DNA of 64,000 nt from Paenibacillus agilis (GTDB lineage Bacteria > Bacillota > Bacilli > Paenibacillales > Paenibacillaceae): the NCBI RefSeq assembly GCF_007786455.1, contig NZ_VNJK01000001.1, positions 1,138,074-1,202,073 of the forward strand, read 5' to 3'. Below, piece after piece: positions 24,282-32,895 of this stretch. Position numbers and translations under genes: made by a program. The number at the start of each line of letters is the position of its first letter. Positions within the stretch are counted from its first letter, which is position 1. Below the pieces are notes generated by a model that searched no databases, was not told the origin of the DNA, and worked only from the letters and a program-made list of their open reading frames with translations.

Positions 24282-24917
24282 ATGGATAATCAGCTAGTTG
24301 AAAGTATTGTAAATGAAGTTATCAAGCGCGTACAGGATGAAGCTTGCTTCGAAGTAGAAGCATCTGGCAAACACGTTCATTTGAATCGTGAAGCAATCGA
24401 TGCTTTGTTCGGTGAAGGCTATCAATTGACGAAAGCACGTGATCTTTCCCAACCAGGACAATATGCTTGTAAAGAGCGTGTTACGTTAATCGGACCAAAA
24501 GGCAGCTTGCACAATGTTATCGTACTTGGACCAGAGCGTAAACAGTCCCAAGTGGAAATTTCCCTTACGGATTCCGTCGTGCTAGGTGTGTCTGTACCTG
24601 TAAGAGAGAGCGGCAAGATTGATGGAACGCCTGGTGTTATTATTGCTGCTGGCAGCAATCTGCACAAGCTTGATCAAGGTCTTATCGCAGCACAGCGCCA
24701 CATTCACGTAAAGGCAGAAGATGCAGCGAAATTTAACGTAACAAATGGTGAGATCGTACAGGTGAAAGTAATGGGCAAACGTCCACTAATTTTCGACGAT
24801 GTACTCATTCGTGTTAGCCCTAACTTTGAGACGTATATGCATATCGATTATGACGAAGCGAATGCATGCGGCTTTGTAAAAGGTACGAAGGGCCAAATTT
24901 TGAAGAAGAGCAAGTAA
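24282..24917 (+). CDS. pduL: Phosphotransacylase PduL/EutD-type
   Basis: The 211-residue enzyme converts acetyl-CoA to acetyl phosphate, recycling CoA inside the compartment. It belongs to the PduL family, unrelated to classical Pta: metal-site histidines lie in ASGKHVHLN (about 35-43) and AAQRHIHV (about 142-149). Residues 1-18 (MDNQLVESIVNEVIKRVQ) form an encapsulation-type helix. ATG 24282 follows GAGGTGAG. Confidence 0.93.
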   Translation: MDNQLVESIVNEVIKRVQDEACFEVEASGKHVHLNREAIDALFGEGYQLTKARDLSQPGQYACKERVTLIGPKGSLHNVIVLGPERKQSQVEISLTDSVVLGVSVPVRESGKIDGTPGVIIAAGSNLHKLDQGLIAAQRHIHVKAEDAAKFNVTNGEIVQVKVMGKRPLIFDDVLIRVSPNFETYMHIDYDEANACGFVKGTKGQILKKSK

Positions 24918-24945
24918 AAGTTCGAGCGCATCATTGTGCTTGCCA

Positions 24946-25050
24946 AAGTGGGAGTAGCAGGCATTGCTTCCGATCGCTGTTGTCGTCGAGTTCTTTCTAT
25001 GAATGTTTTCACAGTGGGAGCTCGACGACAAAGGCGACCACTTCGTTTTT
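24946..25050 (+). terminator. Strong internal hairpin/terminator within the eut operon
   Basis: A perfect 11-bp stem TTGTCGTCGAG/CTCGACGACAA (24980-24990, 25021-25031) is extended by TCGC/GCGA and AAGTGG/CCACTT (24946-24951, 25038-25043) and followed by CGTTTTT. It looks like an intrinsic terminator between pduL and the downstream eut genes. A smaller hairpin AGCGCA/TGTGCT precedes it near 24926-24941. No EutV-type loop pair is seen here. Confidence 0.65.
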
Positions 25051-25126
25051 ACAAGATGAGATTCTACTTCGTACCCGCGGCGTAGTAATCTTTTTCGTTC
25101 AACCTATCATTATAGGGGGTGAAAAA

Positions 25127-25969
25127 ATGAATTTAGAAGCTCACCAAAAGACCGCACTCATTCAGGCGGTAACGGACGAAGTTATGCGGAGACTTGAGCA
25201 GATGAAACAAGGCCAATCAACGGTTACGAAAAAACGAGCTGTGCTTCTATCTATGGAATCGCTTCCAGAGCTTGAAAGCTTGCTGAATCCGCATGTTGAG
25301 GTTTCTTATTATGAAGCATCGATGCGAGATTGTGATTTGCTCATTATTCCAAAAGTATGTCTTCAATTGCTTGCAAACTTAGCGAATGGACTTAGTGCAG
25401 GGCCGCGTGAACGATTTGTGTTGACGATGCTTCTCAAAGGCAGACAAGTTGTCGTGCTGGAAGAAGGATTGCTCTATCGCAAATATAAAGCAACAGCTCC
25501 AATCCATTTGTACAAGCTGTACGAAGGTTTTGCTCATCAGCTAAGCAATTACGGAATCAGAACAGTAAAGACTTCGGAACTGTTATCGGTTTGTCTAGAG
25601 CATGGTCAAGGTACTGGAGCGTCTGTCGAGACACTTGCTGAAGATATGGATCATCAAGATTCGCAACAGCAAGAGAAGCAGCTACAAATGGCACAGCAAC
25701 AATCCGATGCTCAGTTGAGATGCTCACTCACGCGTACACGCACGGAGGAAACGGCTTCATCTTGTGCGACTCCCCAAGTCAGCACTGCAGCACTGTCTGA
25801 AGCGATGACATCCGAAGTATTGACTTCAAAAGTAATCACGGAAGCAGTAGTGAAGAAGTTCCGTCAAACGCATCATCGCGATGAAATCGTAATTAGCAAG
25901 AGCAGCATTATAACACCGCTGGCGCAAGACTATTTGCGCATGCAGCACATGCAAGTACACAGAAGATAA
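25127..25969 (+). CDS. Firmicute-type ethanolamine utilization protein (unknown function)
   Basis: The 280-residue protein resembles a family found only in non-proteobacterial eut operons (I recall TIGR02536), with no established reaction. The N-terminus (HQKTALIQAVTDEVMRRLEQM) is an encapsulation-type helix. The central domain (about 37-155) has CDLLIIPKVCLQLLANLANGL and LKGRQVVVLEEGLLYRKYK, followed by a Gln/Ser/Thr-rich linker. Residues 240-280 (VITEAVVKKF ... SSIITPLAQDYLRMQHMQV) repeat the LTPSA-type module seen at the N-terminus of EutT. GGGGGTGAAAAA precedes ATG 25127. Confidence 0.8.
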   Translation: MNLEAHQKTALIQAVTDEVMRRLEQMKQGQSTVTKKRAVLLSMESLPELESLLNPHVEVSYYEASMRDCDLLIIPKVCLQLLANLANGLSAGPRERFVLTMLLKGRQVVVLEEGLLYRKYKATAPIHLYKLYEGFAHQLSNYGIRTVKTSELLSVCLEHGQGTGASVETLAEDMDHQDSQQQEKQLQMAQQQSDAQLRCSLTRTRTEETASSCATPQVSTAALSEAMTSEVLTSKVITEAVVKKFRQTHHRDEIVISKSSIITPLAQDYLRMQHMQVHRR

Positions 25970-25990
25970 CGGCAAGGTGAGGTGAACCCG

Positions 25991-26266
25991 ATGATCGTGG
26001 GAAAAGTGGTAGGCAGCCTGTGGGCTACTCGTAAAGACAACAAGCTCAATGGGTTAACTTTTTTAGTAGTGAAACCCATAACACATGAAGATGGAGCGGC
26101 TCCGCGCGACAGCATTGTTGCTGCGGATAATGCGGGTGCAGGTATCGGTGATACGGTACTTGTGACAACAGGAAGCGCTGCCCGAACTTCGATATCGAAT
26201 TCGGATGTTCCTGTGGACGCAGTGATCGTGGGCATCGTCGATTCTATCGAGGTATCCCATGACTAG
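25991..26266 (+). CDS. eutN: Pentameric vertex protein EutN
   Basis: The 91-residue protein is a BMC-P (EutN/CcmL) subunit that caps compartment vertices. It begins MIVGKVVGSLWATRKDNKLNGLTFLVVKP and has VAADNAGAGIGDTVLVTTGSAAR, the family hallmark, and the closing strand VDAVIVGIVDSIEV. ATG 25991 follows AGGTGAGGTGA. It overlaps the next shell gene by 8 bp. Confidence 0.95.
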   Translation: MIVGKVVGSLWATRKDNKLNGLTFLVVKPITHEDGAAPRDSIVAADNAGAGIGDTVLVTTGSAARTSISNSDVPVDAVIVGIVDSIEVSHD

Positions 26267-26804
26267 TGCAGTAGGCGTCGTTGAGCTGCGAAGCATTAGC
26301 AAAGGCTATGAGACAGCTGATCAGATGCTGAAAACTTCGCCTGTAGCGGTTCATCATCTCAAGCCGATATGTCCAGGTAAGTTTCTAATCATTATGAGCG
26401 GTGACACAGCAGATGTAGAAGTTGCGATGGCAGCAGCCAAAGTAGAAGCAGGCGAGTATCGTATTAGCGACTTTGTGCTGCACGGCATTCATTCTGACAT
26501 CATCGAAGGACTGAAGGGACGCAAGTCCTCTATTGCTGTAGATGCAATTGGTATCGTAGAAACGTCTACTGTGTCGTCTGGTATTTTTGCTCTAAATGAA
26601 GCTTTGAAGCAGTGCGATATTTCTGTGAAAAAAATGAACCTCGGCATGGCGATTGGCGGCAAATTCCTCGCCGCATTTACGGGAAGTGTCAGCGACGTGG
26701 AGCAAGGAATGAACGTCTTTATTTCCGCTATGGACCAGAAGCGGATCATTCATACGACGGTGCTGCGCTCTCCGAGCGAAGAAATCAAGCAGCAGTTCCG
26801 CTAA
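26259..26804 (+). CDS. PduT-like tandem-BMC shell protein, probable Fe-S carrier
   Basis: The 181-residue protein has two BMC folds (SAVGVVELRSISKGYETADQML; DAIGIVETSTVSSGIFALNEALK), the layout of trimeric PduT. The segment HLKPICPGKFLIIMSGD places Cys38 where PduT binds a 4Fe-4S cluster in its central pore, suggesting electron transfer across the shell (inference). Translation is coupled to eutN by an 8-bp overlap. Confidence 0.87.
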   Translation: MTSAVGVVELRSISKGYETADQMLKTSPVAVHHLKPICPGKFLIIMSGDTADVEVAMAAAKVEAGEYRISDFVLHGIHSDIIEGLKGRKSSIAVDAIGIVETSTVSSGIFALNEALKQCDISVKKMNLGMAIGGKFLAAFTGSVSDVEQGMNVFISAMDQKRIIHTTVLRSPSEEIKQQFR

Positions 26805-26864
26805 GAGGTCATTATAGAAAGATCATTGTAAGAACGCTCATCATAAGAATGGGGGATCACCTTC

Positions 26865-27968
26865 GTGGAAATCAACGAAATTATTATCTACGCCATGGTA
26901 CTATTTATGGTTCTCGGTGCGCTTGATAAAGCCATTGGAAACAAATTCGGATTGGGACATCAATTCGATGAAGGAATTATGGCGATGGGGTCTTTGACCC
27001 TTGCGATGGTAGGGATTATCTCTCTATCTCCGGTCTTGGCAAAAGTATTAAGCCCAATCGTTGTTCCGATTTATAGCGCGCTTGGCGCAGACCCTGCTAT
27101 GTTCGCGACTACACTGTTAGCGAATGATATGGGTGGATATTCACTTGCGATGGAGCTAGCGAACACACCTGAAGCAGGATTGTTCGCAGGTACGATTTTA
27201 GGCGCGATGTTAGGGCCGACAATCGTATTCATTATTCCAGTTGCACTAGGTATCATTAAGAAAGATGACCACAAGTTCCTTGCAACTGGCGTGTTGGCTG
27301 GTATTATTACCATTCCACTTGGATGCTTGGTTGGTGGATTGGTTGCAGGCTTCTCGATCGGCATGATTTTATCAAACTTAGTACCAATTATTATTTTCGC
27401 AGTACTTATCGCACTTGGCTTGTGGAAATTCCCGCAAGGGATGATTAAAGGCTTCACTATCTTTGGTCAATTTATCGTAATTGTAGCTACACTAGGTCTT
27501 GCAGTAGCTATTATTCATCAGCTTACAGATGTTACGATTATTCCTGGTATGGCTCCAATTAGTGAAGGAATCGAAATTGTTGGTCACATTGCAATCGTTT
27601 TGGCAGGTGCTTTCGCGATGGTGTTTGTTATTACGAAGCTGTTCAACAAGCCATTGATGAAAATGGGTAAATTGCTTGGAATGAACGAAGTTGCAGCAGC
27701 TGGTATGGTTGCGACACTTGCTAACGTTATCCCGATGTTCGGTATGATGAAAGATATGGATGCTCGTGGTAAAGTCATCAACGTTGCTTTTGCAGTATCC
27801 GCAGCATTCGTGTTCGGTGATCACCTTGGTTTCACAGCTGGGGTAGCGAAAGAAATGATCTTCCCGATGATCGTCGGTAAGTTGGTTGGTGGTATTACAG
27901 CTGTAATTGTGGCTATTTTCCTTGCAAAGAAGATGGCTCCAGAGCCTGCAACTGTAGAAGGAAAGTAA
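26865..27968 (+). CDS. eutH: Ethanolamine permease EutH
   Basis: The 367-residue polytopic membrane protein (about 10-11 TM segments) matches EutH, which imports protonated ethanolamine when it is scarce. Characteristic stretches are GHQFDEGIMAMGSLTLAMVGII, TTLLANDMGGYSLAMELA and FGDHLGFTAGVAKEMIFPMIVGKLVGG. The start is a GTG with GGGGGATCACC upstream. It ends the locus before a strong terminator. Confidence 0.94.
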   Translation: MEINEIIIYAMVLFMVLGALDKAIGNKFGLGHQFDEGIMAMGSLTLAMVGIISLSPVLAKVLSPIVVPIYSALGADPAMFATTLLANDMGGYSLAMELANTPEAGLFAGTILGAMLGPTIVFIIPVALGIIKKDDHKFLATGVLAGIITIPLGCLVGGLVAGFSIGMILSNLVPIIIFAVLIALGLWKFPQGMIKGFTIFGQFIVIVATLGLAVAIIHQLTDVTIIPGMAPISEGIEIVGHIAIVLAGAFAMVFVITKLFNKPLMKMGKLLGMNEVAAAGMVATLANVIPMFGMMKDMDARGKVINVAFAVSAAFVFGDHLGFTAGVAKEMIFPMIVGKLVGGITAVIVAIFLAKKMAPEPATVEGK

Positions 27969-28049
27969 TACCTCAAGTTAGCATGTGAATTAACATGTAA
28001 CTTAAATGATTAGAGATAGATGATAGTCACCTAATGCAAGTTAACAAAG

Positions 28050-28108
28050 AAGAACTCGTAGCGTAGACACGATGTCACATGTGTGCTATGCGGCGGGTTC
28101 TTTTTATT
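28050..28108 (+). terminator. Terminator of the eut locus
   Basis: AAGAACTCG (28050-28058) pairs with CGGGTTCTT (28094-28102), with inner pairing GCGTAG/CTATGC, and runs into TTTTATTTT. Confidence 0.85.
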
Positions 28109-28250
28109 TTGGGAATGTCAGGCTTGATTGACCGATTATTCACAAAGCAAGGAATATGCGAAAACAATGTAGAATAAGAAAAATGAACGGATTGGGTAGT
28201 AAGAACACTTCGATGATAGGTTGATTTTAGATGAGCGAAGAGGTGAGATA

Positions 28251-28985
28251 GTGGTAGTTGAGACAAACGACTTTAGTCAATATAATATCGTTCTATCTAT
28301 AGGTATTACGCTAGGGTGGTTAAGCTTGCTAATCATAGCCATATATATGTATCGTAAACAGCAAGATAAGTCGCTAAAGATATGGGTCATTGCCCTAATT
28401 ATTTACATTGGAATGTTCTCGTTCTCATTTAGCTTTACGTTTAATCAAGAATCACTCAAACTTGCAATACTTCCACTAGGAGTATGGTTTTTACTCATCG
28501 TTTTGCCACAAAGCTCAAAAGATAGATATCGTCCTTATGCATGGCTAGGGTTCTGTGCCAACTATTTGTTCCTTTTTATTACGATCCTTATAAGCTTTAT
28601 TCATGACGGAATGTACCCTAAAACTAATCCTGCAACCTTCATTTCCAACCTAGATGATGCCGACCTAATTGCTATTCATCCTTCTGCACAGCCAGCTGAG
28701 TTCAATAAGAAACGACTTCAAGAGCAATTAGAACAACTAACTGCTGCAGAGATGCAGGTCATCGAGTGGCATCGTCAGTCGACAGTGGAGACAGAAGAAT
28801 ACTACCAACGTGAGCGATTTCCGTATTTACTTGTTGGTGTAAAGGCTAGCCGGGGAAGCGGCTTGTCTTCCACGGTTCATATCGAAAACGATGGAAAGGG
28901 ATTATTGCTTACGACTCCTAACCAGCAGTTGTACTATCGGGTGGGCGAGACGCTTCTTGAAAGGAAGGTCAACGATGCAAATTAG
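28251..28985 (+). CDS. Hypothetical membrane protein
   Basis: I do not recognise this 244-residue protein. It has about four TM helices in the first 125 residues (IVLSIGITLGWLSLLIIAIYM, then three more), a cytoplasmic Glu/Gln-rich helix (KKRLQEQLEQLTAAEMQVIEWH) and a beta-rich C-terminus. I start it at GTG 28251, which has GAGGTGAGATA upstream. It overlaps the next gene by 11 bp, so the two are translationally coupled and probably work together. Confidence 0.7.
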   Translation: MVVETNDFSQYNIVLSIGITLGWLSLLIIAIYMYRKQQDKSLKIWVIALIIYIGMFSFSFSFTFNQESLKLAILPLGVWFLLIVLPQSSKDRYRPYAWLGFCANYLFLFITILISFIHDGMYPKTNPATFISNLDDADLIAIHPSAQPAEFNKKRLQEQLEQLTAAEMQVIEWHRQSTVETEEYYQRERFPYLLVGVKASRGSGLSSTVHIENDGKGLLLTTPNQQLYYRVGETLLERKVNDAN

Positions 28986-29733
28986 TAAGAAGCAGTGGAT
29001 ATTAGTAGGAGCAGGATTGTTGGCTTTCATTTTTAGCTGCATATGGTTCATATGGTTGCCATTGCATCCCGGTCCTCTACCTAGTCGCCAAACTATGCTT
29101 GATGCGATTCACGACAATTTTATAGGTATTGAAGCTTCACAGATTGCAGATGTAATTCCATTAGACGATCGACACGTATATGTTCCTTACATTTCAAAGG
29201 GAGGAAGTTATGGACAAAGCTTCTGGAAATGGGATCGTTATCAGTGGAAAATAGGGGCGATTCAAGAAAAGGGCACGCCTTATATTTGGAAGTTGGATGG
29301 AAATCTCTCTTCGCAATTTATCGTATATCATCTGGATCCGCGAGATGAGGTAGGCATGATGAAGGTTCATCTCATCCGTGATAGGTATTACCAAAGTTCT
29401 GAGTACTCGCAACGATACACGCCTCGCGCTCAGATGGCGATTTCGATACCTATAGAAGAACGGCTATATGGCGCTATTCCATTGCCAAGCGATTGGATAC
29501 GTATGATGGAAGAAGAGGTCCGAATTAGCGGAAGCGGGCAATCGTCGGATTTGTTTGGTTGGATGTCTGCTTCTTCTCAAACACGCATCGGCTGGAATAG
29601 TTATGATCGCCAAGGTAAGGAGACCTTTACGGAACACTCTGTAAATGGTTCTGGTTATGGAAATGGAGAGCTTGTACTGCAATTTATGTCGATCATAAAC
29701 GAGTCTGAGTTGGAAGATGCTCGAAATCCCTAA
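28975..29733 (+). CDS. Hypothetical membrane-anchored protein
   Basis: The 252-residue protein has one N-terminal TM segment (WILVGAGLLAFIFSCIWFIWL) and an extracytoplasmic domain with an alternating beta pattern and several Trp/Tyr residues (SFWKWDRYQWKIGAI). No known family is recognised. AAGGAAGG precedes ATG 28975, inside the 3' end of the upstream gene. Gene order suggests a partner of the polytopic protein at 28251-28985. Confidence 0.7.
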   Translation: MQISKKQWILVGAGLLAFIFSCIWFIWLPLHPGPLPSRQTMLDAIHDNFIGIEASQIADVIPLDDRHVYVPYISKGGSYGQSFWKWDRYQWKIGAIQEKGTPYIWKLDGNLSSQFIVYHLDPRDEVGMMKVHLIRDRYYQSSEYSQRYTPRAQMAISIPIEERLYGAIPLPSDWIRMMEEEVRISGSGQSSDLFGWMSASSQTRIGWNSYDRQGKETFTEHSVNGSGYGNGELVLQFMSIINESELEDARNP

Positions 29734-29877
29734 GAGAGGCATAATCAATGAAACCATGCATCGTAGAGTAAGTACGAAATTCTATGTTCTCTTCAGGTTA
29801 ATCCTAATTGATTAAAGCAAACGGGTGTTCTACAATTTAGAAAAGTATGCGATTAGAAAATTTAGGAGGAAGATGTT

Positions 29878-30408
29878 ATGAACAACACAGCGCTACTCAT
29901 CATTGATGTCCAGCAAGGTATGTTCGTGGAAGACAATCCTGTATTCAATGGAGAACAGTTATTAGCCAACATTGGGCAGTTGAGTGACTATGCTCGCAGT
30001 CATGAAATACCGATTTTCTACATTCAACATACGGAGCCAGCTGGAAGAGAACTTGAAAAAGGCTCCCCAGCTTGGCTGATACATCCTCATATTACCCCTA
30101 CTGCATCAGATATTGTAATTGAGAAGACAACTCCAGATTCCTTTCATCAAACCGAATTGCACCAAGAACTCCAGAAACGAAATATCGAGCATCTTTTGCT
30201 TACAGGCATACAAAGTGATGTGTGTGTAGATACAACTTGTAGAAGAGCGTTTAGTTTAGGCTATAAGTCTACTTTATTGACAGATGCCCACAGCACTTGG
30301 GGGTCTTCGGAGCTGACGGCACAACAAATTATTGATCATCACAATCAAGTTTTACGATGGTTCGCGATCACGAAAGAGACGAAGGATGCTATCTATAAAG
30401 AAAAATAG
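29878..30408 (+). CDS. Isochorismatase-like cysteine hydrolase
   Basis: The 176-residue protein matches the cysteine hydrolase superfamily (isochorismatase, nicotinamidase). Catalytic-triad candidates are the Asp in ALLIIDVQQGMF (residue 9), Lys in IEKTTPDSF and the Cys in GIQSDVCVDTT near residue 115. The substrate is uncertain; members hydrolyse amides or enol ethers. TTAGGAGGAAGA precedes the ATG. It appears monocistronic. Confidence 0.88.
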   Translation: MNNTALLIIDVQQGMFVEDNPVFNGEQLLANIGQLSDYARSHEIPIFYIQHTEPAGRELEKGSPAWLIHPHITPTASDIVIEKTTPDSFHQTELHQELQKRNIEHLLLTGIQSDVCVDTTCRRAFSLGYKSTLLTDAHSTWGSSELTAQQIIDHHNQVLRWFAITKETKDAIYKEK

Positions 30409-30514
30409 CGGCGTAAGAAGTAGGACAAAGTAAAAACTTGATCATTTGATCCTAAAGTATTACAGGACTTGTAAAGGATGTTAAGGTGAATAATTGTTAT
30501 GCGGGTGTGGGAAA

Positions 30515-30661
30515 ATGAATATGCCTACACATATTGTTGCAGTAGGTGGCATTGTTAAAAATGATGAAGGTCAAGTGCTTCGTAACAAGCGTGCCTCCAA
30601 AAGTGATACTGGACTATGTATGCAGGCAAACAGACTACAATTATCACTATGGGTAGTTTAA
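30515..30661 (+). pseudogene. Truncated NUDIX hydrolase remnant
   Basis: The 48-codon frame begins MNMPTHIVAVGGIVKNDEGQVL, the N-terminal strand region of a NUDIX domain. It then diverges into unrelated sequence and stops before any GX5EX7REUXEEXGU Nudix box. A GTGTGGGAAA ribosome-like site precedes the ATG. It is a decayed 5' fragment. Confidence 0.65.
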
Positions 30662-30677
30662 TTATTAATAAACAATA

Positions 30678-30706
30678 AAACCGCCCATAGAATAAATCGG
30701 CGGTTT
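30678..30706. terminator. Hairpin terminator downstream of the minus-strand hypothetical gene
   Basis: AAACCGCC (30678-30685) pairs with GGCGGTTT (30699-30706). On the minus strand the right-hand flank reads into TTTTATTG, fitting termination of the gene at 30735-31139. Confidence 0.7.
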
Positions 30707-30734
30707 CGGTAAGTCATAAAGTACAAGCATCATA

Positions 30735-31139
30735 TTAGATCCCAATAAACATATTTCTACTGAAAGGAGCCCAGTTCTCTCCTCTATATCCAGTCATGCC
30801 TTCCAAGTTAACAAAACAAGGGAGTACAGTGTATGTCACACCAGATACAGCATTAGTACTAAAAGTCATGAAATATTTCATCATGGAATTGTCAGCAGGG
30901 GTGATCATTGCCATATCTGGGCGTACTGCATTTTCTGCTGTTAGAGCATCCTTCATTCCAACGCTTGCAATGCCAACAGGGCCCATATTACTTCTGATCC
31001 AATAATTAGAAACATTGGTAGTTGACTGCAAATCAGTTCGCTTATCATAGGTCAATAAAATTTGATTCGGAGCAATCTGTCTTGCCTCCAAAAGAATGGG
31101 ATGAGGTATTGTCTGCCGCTCTGTATGAAAATGTAACAT
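30735..31139 (-). CDS. Hypothetical protein with Ig-like/adhesion-type composition
   Basis: The 134-residue protein has no signal peptide or TM helix. It reads like a single beta-sandwich domain: ILLEARQIAPNQILLTYDKRTDL, NYWIRSNMGPVGIASVGM, PDMAMITPADNS and GVTYTVLPCFVNLEG. This pattern resembles bacterial Ig-like (SbsA/Big-type) folds, but I cannot name the family. TGGAGGTTAAATA precedes the ATG, so translation is likely. It is flanked by terminators and seems monocistronic. Confidence 0.65.
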   Translation of the reverse strand: MLHFHTERQTIPHPILLEARQIAPNQILLTYDKRTDLQSTTNVSNYWIRSNMGPVGIASVGMKDALTAENAVRPDMAMITPADNSMMKYFMTFSTNAVSGVTYTVLPCFVNLEGMTGYRGENWAPFSRNMFIGI

Positions 31140-31378
31140 TATTTAACCTCCACATGGAATGAACTAGTTAAATGACCAATTTCATTGTATGAAGGGTTAT
31201 AGATTGGTGTTCACAACAAATATATCAAAGTTAATTCATCGGAATTATATGAAAAATATATTGTACAGAATCGAAATGCATGATATTATCGGAACAATCA
31301 TCGAATAAACGGAGTCAACTTGTAGCGAATTATGGCTTGCAAATGGTGATATTACATTTTTTTAGGGGGCTGTACGAT

Positions 31379-32200
31379 ATGAAGAAAAAGACGCTAACTA
31401 TATTGTTCATTGCATTTGTCACAATGGTACTTGCAGCATGCGGCAGTCAAAGTGACAGCACCAAGTCGGGGGCTGGTCAAGGAACATCAGAAGCGAACCA
31501 TTTGCTTGCGCAAATTAAGGCAAGTGGCAAGATTCGTATCGGTACAGAAGGAACGTATCCTCCATTTACGTTTCATGATGCTAGTGGCAAGCTTACAGGC
31601 TTTGACGTAGAGCTTGCTGAAGAGTTAGCAAAACGTTTAGGTGTTACTCCAGAGTTTCACGAGGCAAAATGGGATGGCATGTTCGCAGGCTTGGATAGTA
31701 AGCGGTTTGACATTGTTGTAAACCAAGTGTCCATTAACGATGATCGTAAGAAGAAGTATGATTTCTCTGACCCGTACAGTGTTTCCAAAGCCGTGCTTAT
31801 TGTACACGAAGAAACAGCTGATGTGAAATCATTTGCAGATATAAAGGGCAAGAAGGCTGGTCAATCCTTGACATCCAACTTGACCGAGATTGCTAAGGAA
31901 AACGGTGCAGAAATTGTGCAAACAGATGGCTTCAATCAGGCGATTGAATTGCTAGTTTCCAAGCGCATCGATGTAACGATTAATGATGGCTTGTCCTTCT
32001 TAGATTTTAAAAAGCATCGTCCTGATGCGAAAGTGAAAGTTGTTGATGAGCATCCGAATGCTTCCAGCAGCGGCGTCTTGATTTCAAAAGGTGAACAAGA
32101 ACTGGTGGACGCAATTAACAAAGCACTCGCAGATATGAAGGCTGACGGTACGTATTTAGCTATTTCTCAGAAATACTTTAATGCTGACATTTCAAAATAA
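31379..32200 (+). CDS. tcyA: Cystine-type amino-acid ABC transporter, substrate-binding lipoprotein
   Basis: The 273-residue lipoprotein has a signal peptide with lipobox LAACG (Cys near 21) and a polar-amino-acid SBP fold: SGKIRIGTEGTYPPFTFHDASGKLTGFDVELAEELAKRLG, WDGMFAGLDSKRFDIVVNQVSI and KYDFSDPY. Sequence flavour and operon match the TcyABC L-cystine importer of Bacillus, though other polar amino acids are possible. TTAGGGGGC precedes ATG 31379; upstream in-frame codons lack a ribosome site. Confidence 0.88.
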   Translation: MKKKTLTILFIAFVTMVLAACGSQSDSTKSGAGQGTSEANHLLAQIKASGKIRIGTEGTYPPFTFHDASGKLTGFDVELAEELAKRLGVTPEFHEAKWDGMFAGLDSKRFDIVVNQVSINDDRKKKYDFSDPYSVSKAVLIVHEETADVKSFADIKGKKAGQSLTSNLTEIAKENGAEIVQTDGFNQAIELLVSKRIDVTINDGLSFLDFKKHRPDAKVKVVDEHPNASSSGVLISKGEQELVDAINKALADMKADGTYLAISQKYFNADISK

Positions 32201-32214
32201 TTGGGTGATCGCTC

Positions 32215-32883
32215 GTGGATAATAAATATTTGGATATATTCTTGGACTCACTATGGCCGTTATTGAAAGCGGGATTGCTGTTCGCAGTTCCGCTTACGCT
32301 GATCTCTTTTGCAATTGGTCTTGTATTAGCATTATTAACCGCACTAGCACGCTTGTCATCCATTAAGCCATTGGTATGGCTTGCACGGTTCTATGTATGG
32401 ATTATACGTGGAACACCATTGCTCGTTCAGCTGTTTATTATTTTCTATGGACTTCCTAGCTTAGGAATTACCATTGGTGCGTTTCCAGCTGCTATTATTG
32501 GGTTCTCGCTTAGTGTTGGCGCATACAATGCAGAAGTGATGCGAGCTGCGATTCAGTCGATTCCGAAAGGACAGTGGGAAGCAGCAGAATCTCTTGGTAT
32601 GACACGCAGCCAAATTTTACGGCGTATCATCCTGCCGCAGGCAGCCCGAGTATCGGTACCGCCATTATCGAATTCTTTTATTAGTTTAGTCAAAGATACA
32701 TCCCTAGCTGCAACGATTACGGTTACGGAGATGTTCCAGCGTGCTCAGCAAATTGCAGCTGTAACCTATGAGCACATGCTTATTTATTGCGAAGTAGCTT
32801 TAATTTACTTGTTCTTTAGTACAATCTTGTCTGCGCTGCAAGCAAGAGTGGAGAGATACTTTGAACGCTATACCGTTCGATAA
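32215..32883 (+). CDS. tcyB: Amino-acid ABC transporter permease
   Basis: The 222-residue permease has about five TM helices and the HisM-type EAA loop ESLGMTRSQILRRIILPQAARVSVPPLSN that contacts the ATPase. RGTPLLVQLFIIFYGLP is typical of polar-amino-acid importers. The start is GTG, 12 bp after the binding-protein gene; the ATPase gene follows 12 bp downstream. Confidence 0.92.
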   Translation: MDNKYLDIFLDSLWPLLKAGLLFAVPLTLISFAIGLVLALLTALARLSSIKPLVWLARFYVWIIRGTPLLVQLFIIFYGLPSLGITIGAFPAAIIGFSLSVGAYNAEVMRAAIQSIPKGQWEAAESLGMTRSQILRRIILPQAARVSVPPLSNSFISLVKDTSLAATITVTEMFQRAQQIAAVTYEHMLIYCEVALIYLFFSTILSALQARVERYFERYTVR

Positions 32884-32895
32884 GGGGGCAACGTT

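Noticed and set aside
24926-24990. A fourth EutV dual-hairpin site between pduL and the next gene
   Set aside because: The hairpins there have TCAT and GGCA-type loops, not six-base loops with A1 and G4.
24866-25126. Upstream extension of the frame of the gene at 25127
   Set aside because: It overlaps the end of pduL and runs through the terminator-like hairpin; the ribosome site GGGGGTG marks ATG 25127 as the start.
30515-30661. Complete small NUDIX-like gene
   Set aside because: The Nudix box is missing and the similarity stops after about 22 residues.
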